A DNA stretch of 64,000 bases, taken from Thuidium tamariscinum (taxonomy: Eukaryota > Streptophyta > Bryopsida > Hypnales > Thuidiaceae). Positions 33,077-42,700 of this stretch are shown one piece after another; the first letter of the stretch is position 1; each line of letters opens with the position of its first letter. Made by a program: the position numbers and the translations under genes. The notes beneath the pieces are model-generated. The model saw nothing but the letters and a program-made list of their open reading frames with translations. It was not told the DNA's origin and ran no database searches. The DNA lies in contig OX344758.2 in assembly GCA_947034885.2 (NCBI GenBank), positions 6,946,501 through 7,010,500 on the forward strand, read 5' to 3'.

Positions 33077-33568
33077 ATGTGGGATGGGATTAAAATTTTG
33101 AAATTAAATTTGTCTTGGGTGCACAATCAACCAGTGTTGAAGACACTCCAAGAGGTGATGCAGATCTTCTTTGAGTATACAAATCCGGGGTCACAATTAA
33201 CGGATCTCAGTCGCCAAAGACTTACAACAATGTTGAAAGAAGCCCGTGACGGAATGGACGTCAACTACGACATTGCTGGTAAGGCTCTTATTTTTTTTTA
33301 TTGCGTGCATTCATCAGTGTATTCATTCATTGTTAAAAATGCTATTGCTGTTGCAGATGTTACGCTTAGTGAGGGTGTTCCAAGCATTGGAGCACTGGAC
33401 GAGGTCATCGTTATAGATGATGATGATGATGTCAACAACAACCTTCCATTGTGGTAGGGGGACAATGGTGCAGGAACTTCTGGCGAAGCCTCATCACATA
33501 ATGATGTCCCAATGTTCATACCTGTAGCTTATTCTAAAGAAGATAGTTCAATTAGTTTTAGGCTGTAG
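33077..33568 (+). pseudogene. Gene fragment with 78-base intron and in-frame TAG
   Basis: A GC-richer island. The first block (MWDGIKILKLNLSWVHNQ.. to ..DGMDVNYDIA) ends at a GT donor (33279, GTAAGG) and resumes after TTGCAG at 33357 with DVTLSEGVPSIGALDEV, then an acidic DDDDD tract and NNNLPLW. TAG follows at 33455-33457, yet the same frame stays open with sensible residues (GDNGAGTSGEASSHND..) up to another TAG at 33566-33568. This suggests a formerly longer protein broken by a stop, or an exon whose true donor lies before the TAG. Family unknown. Confidence 0.45.
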
Positions 33569-33739
33569 TGGTAATATTGAAGTGCTAGAGACATGATTAG
33601 TATAGGAGGGAGGGGGTTGGAGTCCTCCTTCAAGACTTTGATAGCCAACAACTTGTTGGCACGTGTTAAAAATTAAATATTTAATAAATTTTTGTAAAAA
33701 ATAACTTGAAAGTAACTATCCACTCTAAGTATAAAATAA

Positions 33740-34480
33740 GCAACTTTCATTGAATTTGGAATCTCTTGTTTTTGTAAATGTACCCAAAACATTGTTAGGT
33801 GGATTGATTTGTTCCCCCCATAAGAACAATAATTCCCTCTTAGATGCCTAGGGCCTAATTTGAATTATAATTCTACCATTCTCACTGGCATTGTTGGAGT
33901 ACTCTTTTTTTAGTTGTCAAGAATATAGGTTGCATATTGTGAGGTGGGGCCCAATCTTTGCTTGGTAGGTTTTAAAAGTAAACAATGCATGATAAGACGT
34001 TTACAAACATCAAATATCAATCTTATAGTTATCTTTTGCAAGATGATCTTCTATTGAAGAGGATGGTAAGGGCTCTTACTTTTGAAGGAAGTAAAATAGC
34101 CCCTCCTAATAAATGTTAACAATGTTATGTAACTTTAGTCCAAGAGTGCTACACAAAAGGAGCCACTAGATTACTCTTTAAATGTCATTAATGTTGTAGA
34201 CCCTCATTAAAAAAATAACCTCTCTATTGTAATATTCTCATCTAGATGTAGGACTATTAGGCTTGATTCAAACCAAGACATTCAATGGCATTATATAAGA
34301 TAACAAAACGTTTTTATTGTTCAAAGATTGGATTTTGTCTTCACACTAGACTAGACAACTACTTGAACATAATTCCATGTCATCCTCGACTCCCACTAAA
34401 ACTCAAGACAAAAACACATTTATAGTAGATAAATTTGGATCACTCATTGGAAGATGATCACCAATTTTTTCTAGTGAACA
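33740..34480 (-). mobile_element. LTR-like remnant in copy A
   Basis: Reverse complement of sequence related to 21220-21290 (CATGGAATT, then TTGTCTAGTCTAGTG). It shares its flanks with 41270-42550 in copy B (ACTTTAGTCCAA.AGTGC, ATTAATGTTGTAG.CCCTC, CTATTAGGCTT). No coding region remains, so a solo LTR or fragment. Confidence 0.4.
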
Positions 34481-34566
34481 AACTAACAACTTTGTTTAAG
34501 AAGAAAGGACTGTATGTGAAGTAGCTCTCTCAAAACAATAATGCAACTACCAAGGAACTTTCACAT

Positions 34567-35303
34567 TTAACCCCTAAAGCCCTAAGCTGTGTTTTTTTGG
34601 CAACATAGGTTTTCTGGGTAGCTCACTATAAATGGATTTTTTTTTCTTTGAAATTTTTACAAAGAATGTTTCCAAGGAGTATCTTTAAGGCCCAATAATT
34701 TTCATAACTTTTGACTTTGTGGTTAAAAAGTTATGGCATGATATGTTGGTTTTTTTACTTGAAGGGCAGCTCAAGTAGCTGAAAAAACTTCCTTAACAAT
34801 TTTTTTTGAAAAGTAAAATTTCAAATTGATTCTTGGGTTTTTACAAACATGAAAAGCTTTGTTTCATTCCATTTGGATTAAGGAGTCAAAAGTTATGAGA
34901 AATTTTAGTTTGTGGGTAGGTATGGAATCTTTGAAAACCATAACTATCTACAAATTAAAATTCCTCATAACTTTTGACTCCTTAATCCAAATGGAATGAA
35001 ACAAAGCTTTCCATGCTTGTAAAAACTCAAAGAATCAATTTGAAATTTTACTTTTCAAAAAAAAATTCTTAAGGAAGTTTTTTCAGCTACTTGAGCTGCC
35101 CTTCAAGTAAAAAAACCAACATATCATGCCATAACTTTTTAACCACAAAGTCAAAAGTTATGAAAATTATTGGGCCTTAAAGATACTCCTTGGACACATT
35201 CTTTGTAAAAATTTCAAAGAAAAAAAATAAAAACTCCATTCGTAGTGAGCTGCCCAAAAAACTTATGCTGCCAAAGAACCCAACTCAAGGCTTTAGGGGT
35301 TAA
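34567..35303. mobile_element. TTAA-flanked foldback element, 737 bp
   Basis: Ends TTAACCCCTAAAGCC and GGCTTTAGGGGTTAA. Almost the whole element is an inverted repeat: arms of about 345 bases around a centre near 34940, highly similar (for example CATTTGGATTAAGGAGTC facing GACTCCTTAATCCAAATG). The arms have stayed close, so it is younger than the foldback at 8160. It sits in copy A only. Confidence 0.65.
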
Positions 35304-35484
35304 TCCATGTAATCTTAGGCAAGTTGAATATGAGGTTCTACAAGGAGATTCTAAAAAAAATGTTATTTTTTGTTTCCTTGGGTGAACACAACAAAAATGG
35401 AAGTTTCAATATATATTAATCAATTACACCTTATAACAATAAGGGGAATACTTTTTTAAAGGGTCAAGAATGGGTTTGATTACC

Positions 35485-37042
35485 TTAATCCCTAAAATGC
35501 CCATGGCCTGTTTTGAGTGTCTTGGAATTTGGTCTAAATTGAACAAAATGCCAACATTTTGATAACTTGTATCAATTTTTTTTGAATTGTAACTGTACAA
35601 ATTCAAACTAGACATGCTAGAGATCTCATGGAAAAGGAAAACACAACAATATCACTTACAAAGTGAAAGATTATAGTGTTTGACCATGAGGGTGTTAAAA
35701 TTGCAAAAAACTTTCAATCCTCTTTTCACAAGTCAAATCTAAAACAATGATGATCAAAAAATATGAGGTTAAAGGGCCTAATATGTATAACCCCAATCAA
35801 TTTACAGCTTCTTAAAAACTACTCTCTAATTCTTTTAACCCCTAAAGGACCAAGCCTTGTTTTCTGCCCAAAAACACTAAATATTGCCAATTCTATAGCA
35901 AAGAGTAAAAAAAGAAAATTATTAATTTTTTTCACATCTAACCGTATGATCTTATACCTCACTAGTCTAAGATAGTGTGGAAAAAATGTCAGAATTTTTG
36001 ACGACACAGATTGCAAGATACTCACATTTAAAGTGGGAAAAACAAGTTTTTCAACACATTGCGGGATTGGATTTTTTGACTTTGAACAATTTTAACTTAA
36101 AAATTTTGCACTAAAGAGTTTTGGGCTTTAATTATTTATAGTGCAAAATTGAGTTGAGAATCTAGGAAATAAAAAATAAATTCAAAAAAACTTAATTTTC
36201 ATTCTTAAGAAAATTGTTAAGTAGAAGTAGGTACGAGATAGAAGGAAAATCTAAAATATTCATATCTTTTAGATGGAATTAAAATGCACTAATCCTAATA
36301 GTGATATAGTTCTAGCAAGTAAACTAAACCATGAAAAATTTGTTTTTTTGAAAAATTGCAAAAATTGCATCTAGAAATGAATCCTATAAGTTATTTTTTT
36401 CAAGAAAATGTTCTAATTGCCCCCAAAACAAGAATGTCCATAACTTTCTCATAACAAATCCAAATAAAATGAATCAAAGCTTCCTAGATAGACAAAAATA
36501 TAATCTATAAGAAAAAAAATTCAATTTTTTTTTTCTGCCCGAACTGCCCACCGTCCCCTATTTTGAGCTTATTTGGGCATAACTTTTGTTCCCGGGCACC
36601 GATTGAAAAAAAAATTATATCCCCATGAAGATATTCAATTTTTCTATCTCCAAAAAAAGTTTCAAGAAATTAGGACAAAAGTTCAGCCCGTAGTTACCTG
36701 CCCAAAATTGCATTTGTCTCCCGAAGGGACAATGGTCCTTTAGTGGTTAAATGAATTTTGAATATGATTTTTGATCCAAGATCTATTGTATTTGAGGCTC
36801 ATTTCCAAGAGCTCTCAACACTAAGGGGAGTCCAGATTGCAATGGGTACCCTTGCACAAAATCTTGTATAGAAAAATCACTATCATTCATTTTCCAGATC
36901 AGATTTTTGACACTCAAACTAGACTTCTAGAAGAACTTTCTAAAAATACAAACTACTAAAAATAGCAACTTGATTAGGTTTTATTTAACTTTGAAAGTTT
37001 TGCAAACACCAGATTCTGGTGCCTTGGGCAGTTAGGGGTTAA
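35485..37042. mobile_element. TTAA-family element with a second one nested inside
   Basis: Outer ends TTAATCCCTAAAATGCCC and GGGCAGTTAGGGGTTAA. The outer sequence is collinear with 40259-40868 (for example AACATCAATCAATTTA..GGCTTCT, then CTCATTTCCAAGAGC) once the inner element 35835-36750 is removed. No transposase frame. Confidence 0.6.
35835..36750. mobile_element. Nested TTAA-target element (piggyBac-like)
   Basis: Starts TTAA-CCCCTAAAGGACC and ends GGTCCTTTAGTGG-TTAA, followed by ATGAATTTTGA. The unoccupied relative at 40595-40605 reads TTAA-ATGAATTT with one TTAA. The occupied site therefore has TTAA on both sides, so TTAA is the duplicated target. TTAA duplication and ends starting CCC are characteristic of the piggyBac superfamily. 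The interior shows no transposase, so it depends on a source elsewhere, or is dead. Confidence 0.65.
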
Positions 37043-37918
37043 AGAATTGTGTTTGCCATAGTCACATTAGTCATGCACTTGCAATGGATTGTGCCAGAAC
37101 CACAAACATTTCTTCAAAGGGGAGACATGTTTCAAACCAACTTGGCCACCATAAGTCCTGCATTAACTTACAAAAACGCATACTTCGGATTTGTCTCCAT
37201 GCTCCCAATTAATACGCAAGCCTACGTCTTTTCCTGTCTCCGAAAGGAACTTACAACACAGGCCATGTAAGTCCTCAACTACCGGTACACGTAGATCACC
37301 ACCACTCCCTTCTACATGGGAATGAGTAGCAACTCTCATTCTAAGAGCTTCGAAGAATACCACATTGCAAGCTTTATTCCACAAAAAGGTAAGTGGCAAC
37401 TAATCCAAAGCAAATGGGCAAGAGCGGACAAAATTTTACATTCAGCTGCACTGCTAATTGAGGCAACCCGCAGGTTTCCTAGAAAGAACATCGTTGCAAA
37501 CTCCAAGATACCGTCACCCGAATTTTGCAAAATTCCAATACACGTTCTATTTGAACCAGAACAAGAAAGACCCCAGGCAAAAAGAAGGTCAATTGTATTT
37601 CCACCGAAGCACATGGCCGACTGAAGGTTCATCAGTAATTGCTCACCCACATACACAACCTCAGCGAGGATCAATCAAGCTGGTAATCACGATTAAAATT
37701 GCAAAGTGCTCTCACCTAATTAGCAAACGACCACGCCTGACTCAGCATCAGTAAAATAGGGCTTCCGGGTTGTAAGCCCCTCGTTGAGCACTGATGATAT
37801 AATAATCTCAGATTTCTCCATCGTCGGTCTTCAATGGACAAAGCATATGCGTTTCGGAATTCTTGAAGTGTCGGCATCGTTCACACTGCTAATGGGGGCC
37901 TTGCTCTGACAGGAAAAT
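37043..37918. other. Mixed-composition spacer downstream of the CIA30 gene
   Basis: Less AT-rich than the flanking elements. Several overlapping frames exist on both strands (for example 37049-37270 plus, 37336-37674 minus), but I can pin none to a family. It may be decayed genic sequence. Confidence 0.35.
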
Positions 37919-38112
37919 CTAGTTCGCTGGTGTTGAAGGTGTTGCTGTAGGTGAGGATGAAGATGCAGGAGCTTGAGCTTCGGAGTGCGCTAATTGGGCT
38001 GACATGATTTTGGATAAATCCAGAGCCTGGAAAATTCTAGCTCTGCGGATTATGTCCAATGCAGACCCCTCAATCAGCGACGCAATTCTCTGTTGGAAAG
38101 GCCTGATGAGCC
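37919..38112 (-). CDS. Possible terminal exon of an unrecognised gene
   Basis: After an acceptor-like TTTAG (38113) the minus strand stays open for 63 codons to TAG at 37921-37919. The sequence begins LIRPFQQRIASLIEG and continues ALDIIRRARIFQALDLSK, then an Ala/Ser/Pro/Thr-rich tail ending TPAN. The helical first half and balanced codon use look real. No start codon lies in frame, and the upstream exon was not found between here and the CIA30 gene. It could also be a chance frame near telomere-like CCCTAAA repeats. Confidence 0.3.
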
Positions 38113-38351
38113 CTAAACCCTAAAACCCTGCTACGCTGATGGAGCCCATCAATTCAAAATGCTTCAGGGACATAAAATGTATCCAGCATGAAACAGGAAA
38201 CAAGAACAAGAAAAAAGGATCACGGTATCAACAGCAGCAATCAATATCGCTGATCTACGGAATCTCGGTAAGTTCAAGAAGCCGGGTTGTCACAATCTTA
38301 ACAAGAAAGCAGAATGAAACACACTGGAGTACAAGGAAACAATAAAAAACT

Positions 38352-39242
38352 TTATGTCTCCCTCAGAGCTTTAATCCAATCTAGTTCTAACCGAAATTGT
38401 CCAGATCCTTGAACTGCGCCTTCTGGTCCCCCATCAGCCGAGAGCGAAAGACCCATGCCAGTCACACGCGCTGCATTGAGATCCTGATCAGAGTCGATAA
38501 TCTTCCCTCTCCAAGTCGGTAGATACTTACTCAATGGTACTCTAACAACAGACCATTCCCCTGCAGGCGCAAATACAAAGGCTTGCCACGTATTGGACCG
38601 GGACGCCCCCATGCCTCCAATCCAATTTTCCGTCCTAATGTTGGACACATACACCCTACCGTCGCCCTTGAGGCGGAATGCTATGGTGTCGAACGGCTCC
38701 AGATCCAGGATGTTGTCTTCATGTGAGGTTCGCAAGCCTGTGAATCCGCTGCGCTTCATCCGTATGTTGGCATCGTCCTGGATGTCGACCGAGAGTGAGC
38801 CGGAGAACACACCAGTTTGCTTGTTCAATTCAAGCGACGCTTTGGACAAGCCCCCATGCTCCTGGTCGGAATAGACCTCCCACGGGCGCAAATCTGACGA
38901 TGAAGCAAACCTACAAAAAGGAAGTCGAGGTAAGGTAGATTGTATCAACAGAGAAGCTGCCTGACTCATTGCCTCCGCTTCTAGGATAAGTAGAGGAAGA
39001 TGATTGCTTACGGGGAAGTGAAATCAAGGAATTCTGCAACGAAACTCCTCATCCGGTTGGAACTAATGAATTTCCTGTCAAGAAAAGCGCACTCAAGTGA
39101 TTCGTGCTCCTGCAGCGGCGGACATAGAATGTGGTTCAAACCTGAAGAGAAGTTGTTCCGCGGGAGGAGCGATGTCATTCAGATTCCAGGCCACCGCGCG
39201 GCGCGAAGCAGCCACAGACGCTTGCAGCAGCGAGCGCAACAT
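38352..39242 (-). CDS. CIA30 / NDUFAF1-family protein (complex I intermediate-associated protein 30)
   Basis: Two exons: 39242-39142 and 38910-38352, joined AG|G in frame, 219 residues, near the 220-230 expected for the plant member. Exon 1 is MLRSLLQASVAASRRAV..NDIAPPAEQLLF, matching the N-terminus of plant relatives. Exon 2 carries the CIA30 fold: RPWEVYSDQEHGG, FSGSLSV, RSGFTGLRT, DLEPFDTIAFRLKGDGRVYV, WSVVRVPLSKYLPTW, and the closing GQFRLELDWIKA. In animals and fungi this family helps assemble mitochondrial complex I; some plant and bacterial members may act elsewhere, so the role is inferred. The copied PFP-beta promoter lies about 720 bases upstream in the same orientation. Confidence 0.85.
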
Positions 39243-39271
39243 GGAGCTCTGTTGCAGCTGGGACTCTCTCC

Positions 39272-39280
39272 AAACCCTAA
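39272..39280 (+). promoter_or_regulatory. Telo-box upstream of the CIA30 gene
   Basis: AAACCCTAA lies 30 bases before the start codon (TTAGGGTTT on the coding strand). Telo-boxes near the transcription start are common in plant genes for ribosomal, mitochondrial and cell-growth proteins. Confidence 0.45.
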
Positions 39281-39807
39281 ATTGTTAATGCCTGGTTCGA
39301 AACGAATCGTAAATCGGGTTCAATGCCTGGTTCAAATAAATGTTAGTCTATGAAATCTGTGATTCTAACCCTATTTTTCTTCTGAAATCTGTCAATCCTT
39401 ACAGATATGAAGGAAGCTCTAAATCTAAGCCCTACATCTATGATATCATAAGTTCCATCTAATCTTCGTTCCTTTTATGAGTAAGAGACACCCGGAAATT
39501 TTTCATTTAATCATGTCAACACTGGCTACCTCCATCCAGCATCTCTCGACTCTTCTACGACCTCGTGTCATACTAAGGCAACTCGGATCACTTAATTATC
39601 GCACAATGTCAGTGATGGAAGGATTACTTATCAAAAAAAGCTCTCGAAACTGCCCGGCATTTCCAGTCATATCAATGCCAAAGATGAAGTCCTGAGAGAA
39701 TCAATCTCCATCAGAGAATCCAAACCCTAGATAGAGAAAACTAGAATGCTGAAGGAAAAATCTTTCCAAAGTGAAATTTAAAAAAGGCTGCTTACGCAAT
39801 ACTTTGC

Positions 39808-39960
39808 TTAAACTGGGAAAACGAATCTCCCAAACTTTCTTGAATAGATTGAACACAACCAATTGTGGTCTAACCTGCTGGCTTGCACGGGGCTGTACAC
39901 GGACTTGTCCCTCACTGCGGGCTCCTTCTGCTGGTCATTGGCATGCGGTAAAACAGCCAT
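39808..39960 (-). pseudogene. Truncated PFP-beta copy (first 32 codons)
   Basis: ATG 39960 opens a frame identical to the first 32 residues of PFP-beta (MAVLPHANDQQKEPAVRDKS..RLDH). It then departs at the duplication junction near 39864 into unrelated sequence (NWLCSIYSRKFGRF..) and stops at 39808. No catalytic part is present. The preserved TATA box and 5' UTR mean it could still be transcribed toward the CIA30 gene. Confidence 0.75.
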
Positions 39961-40258
39961 AGCTACATACAACGACGACCAATACGGAATCCTTACCAAC
40001 ACAGAGTCCTACCAATATATACAGCAAACCAAAGCAGAGCAAAGCAAAATGCGAAGGCGCAGTTCCGGTATCCCGCAGAAGTATCCTGTATGAGATATTT
40101 CGCGAGCTATGGTTCGATCGGGATTCGGGAGGGATTTCTGATTGCCAACAGTAGTGGATTGCGTTTGACGAAGGCGAGGCCCCACCTAATCGGAAGGATG
40201 CGAAGAGTATTGAGCTTAGAAAAATATGGATTACATATTCAGTGATTCAGTCAAAGTC

Positions 40259-40868
40259 TTAACCTAAATGCCCAAGGCTTTTTTTGAGGTTTTAGGAATA
40301 TTCTCTAAAGTGAACATAAAGTCAACTTTTTGATAAGCTTTATCAAAAAAATTTGAAATGTAACTGTACAAATTCAACCTAGACATGTTAGTCAACAACA
40401 TCACTTATGGATTGAAAGATTATAATGTTTGATCGTAAAGGTGTTAAAATTGTAGAAGTGGTGTGAAGTCTTTTAATTCTCTTTTCACAAGTCAAATCTA
40501 AAAAGTTGGTGACCAAAAAAATATGAGGTCAAAGGACCTAACATGCATAACATCAATCAATTTATGGCTTCTCAAAATCTACTATACAATTTTTTTAAAT
40601 GAATTTCTAATGTGATTTTTTCTCCAAGATTTAGTGTATTTGAAACTCATTTCCAAGAGCCCTCAACATTAGAGAAAGTCAAGATTGCAATGGGTACCTT
40701 TGCACAAAATCTTGAATAGAAAGATCATAGTCAATGATTTTTACAATTGGGTTTTTGATGCTTAAAGTAGACTTTGAAAATAATTCCTTCAAAATACAAA
40801 CTACTAAAAATTTAACTTCTAAGTTTTGCAAACAACAAATTTTGGTGCCTTGGGTGTTTAGAAGTTAA
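40259..40868. mobile_element. TTAA-family element, unoccupied reference copy
   Basis: Ends TTAACCTAAATGCCCAAGGC and GCCTTGGGTGTTTAGAAGTTAA. Collinear with the outer element 35485-37042 but without the inner insertion; the single TTAA at 40595-40598 marks the empty site. It lies inside copy B of the duplication and is absent from copy A, so it arrived after the duplication. Confidence 0.6.
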
Positions 40869-41269
40869 TTAACCCAATGAAAAATATTCTTCATGATAAG
40901 ATGAAACATTTGTGATGAAAAAAGTGGCCATATTTGTGACAATGGGTAGTGATAGATTGCGAGATAATGTGTATTTAATATAGTAGATAACCCATGCATA
41001 TGGATGGGTGAATGGATTTATCGACAAACTCTATGATGAATGGAGTTGAGTAGAACGGATGGATCAAGAGTGGTTCAATTATCCAAAAAGTATCATCTCA
41101 CAAATTCATTGATTTCTTGTTTGCATAGATGATGGAATTTATCCTTGGTGTACCACATCTTATCAAAACAAAAATATATTAGAGAGAACTTGTATAAAGT
41201 GTACTTCAATAACTTGGCCTAGATTGCATTGAAGATGCACAAAAAAAATTTAATTAAAAAAACAAAAAA

Positions 41270-42550
41270 ACTTTCATTGAATTTGGAATCCAAATGTCAC
41301 TTTTAATTAGAGAATGTGACTTTAGTCCAAAAGTGCCTTAAATTGAAACCCACTAAATCATCTTCAAACCTCATTAATGTTGTAGGCCCTCTCTATAGAT
41401 ATAACTGTCTAATGAAATATTCCCTTCTAGTCCTAAGCTATTAGGCTTAGTTTTGATCAAGGCATTTGGTGGTATAAGATAAAATAACAAGCATTCTATT
41501 CAAGGAGGTTACACCCCTTTATATTAGGTAACCATGTGAAATAATAGGGTATTTAATGGCCAAGTATTATCTCCTTCCGTTCTTTTCTCCCTCCCTATTT
41601 TTAAATAAAAAGCTATTAGTATGTATTTTTTAGCACCCTATTTGTTTTTGTAAGTGGATAGAGAGACTATTTTTGGCATACTATTTTTTTGTACATTTTA
41701 GAACTATAGAATATTGAGAGGAATGTAAACACCTTGCAAAAACAAGCATGTAAGCAACAAGGCTTTCTATAGCATTTGAACTAGTATTAAATGCAATACA
41801 TGATACCAAAAGCATACCATTGAAATGGCCATTGAAAAGAAAACTAATGACTAAAGCATACCATTGACAAGAAAACAAACTATTAAATACATAACCAAAG
41901 TGAATTGCAATATACAATCTTGCAACAATAAGCTATCTATGAAAGAAGAGCATGTTGAAATCCCCCAAAACTATTGGAAAATATAGTAATTTAATATACA
42001 AAATATTTTTACAAACATGTGTATGAGTGGTCCCAACCTAAATTCTAAAATCCTAAACCCATTGCAAATTTTGAGCATGCACTAGCATCTTCCAACTTCA
42101 CAAGCATGACCTTGGGAGCATTTTCCACCAATTGAAAGGCACTAAATTCAAATTCAAGACAACAATTATAACCACCCTCCTAAATCATAAATCAACAAAC
42201 TGAACCTACTAAGCACTTTGGGGGGGATTTAATGTTTTCCACCCTATTTTTTCTATCATATAGAGAAATATAGTCTTTCTAATATCCTATTTTATATATA
42301 GTTATTTATAATACATATTACCAATACTATAATAGATCTATAAAATGTATAAATATTCCCTTCAATGAATTAAATTAATCCTATTTTTTTTCCACAACAT
42401 TTTATACTACAATTATTGAGAGTCCGCCCCAAAAGGCATTGTATTGGCTAAAGATTGGGTTTTGCCCACTAGAACATTTACACCAAACAAGAGAGTGACT
42501 TAAATTCAATTCCATGTCATCACCCACTTCCAATAATTAAAACTCAAGAT
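41270..42550 (-). mobile_element. LTR-like remnant in copy B, interrupted
   Basis: Counterpart of 33740-34480. The two matching parts (41270-41500 and about 42430-42550) are split by roughly 0.9 kb of AT-rich DNA. No coding region. Confidence 0.35.
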
Positions 42551-42700
42551 GAAGGCATCCTTTTATTGAACAAGTTTGAATACATTAAAAGGTGAATTCA
42601 AATTTTTTTTGGAAGACAAAACTAATTTTGGTTCAAGAAAAAAGGAATTGTGAAAGAGCTCCCTTGAAATAGTAATGCAACTACAGAAGAGCTTTCACAA

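Larger units (their letters stand above)
31109..34570. repeat. Segmental duplication, copy A (PFP-beta 5' side)
   Basis: Collinear with 39864-42700. The match opens at TGTGGTCTAACC, inside PFP codon 33, and covers 32 codons, 5' UTR, TATA box and promoter nearly identically. It then continues with lower similarity through 31760 and, after a 1.75-kb stretch present only here (31990-33740), through an LTR-like remnant to about 34570. Both copies have the same orientation, about 8.75 kb apart. Confidence 0.7.
39864..42700. repeat. Segmental duplication, copy B
   Basis: Partner of 31109-34570. 39864-40200 is nearly identical to copy A. 40990-41230 is related but heavily shifted toward A/T (many C-to-T and G-to-A differences). 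The two parts are separated by about 770 bases holding a TTAA-family element. A further stretch of about 0.9 kb (41505-42430) is present only here. Confidence 0.7.

Noticed and set aside
39000..39141. Extra small exon (AAATTCATTAGTTCC..) between the two CIA30 exons
   Set aside because: It is flanked by AG and GT, but including it would break the family alignment, whereas direct joining of 39142 to 38910 matches plant relatives residue for residue.
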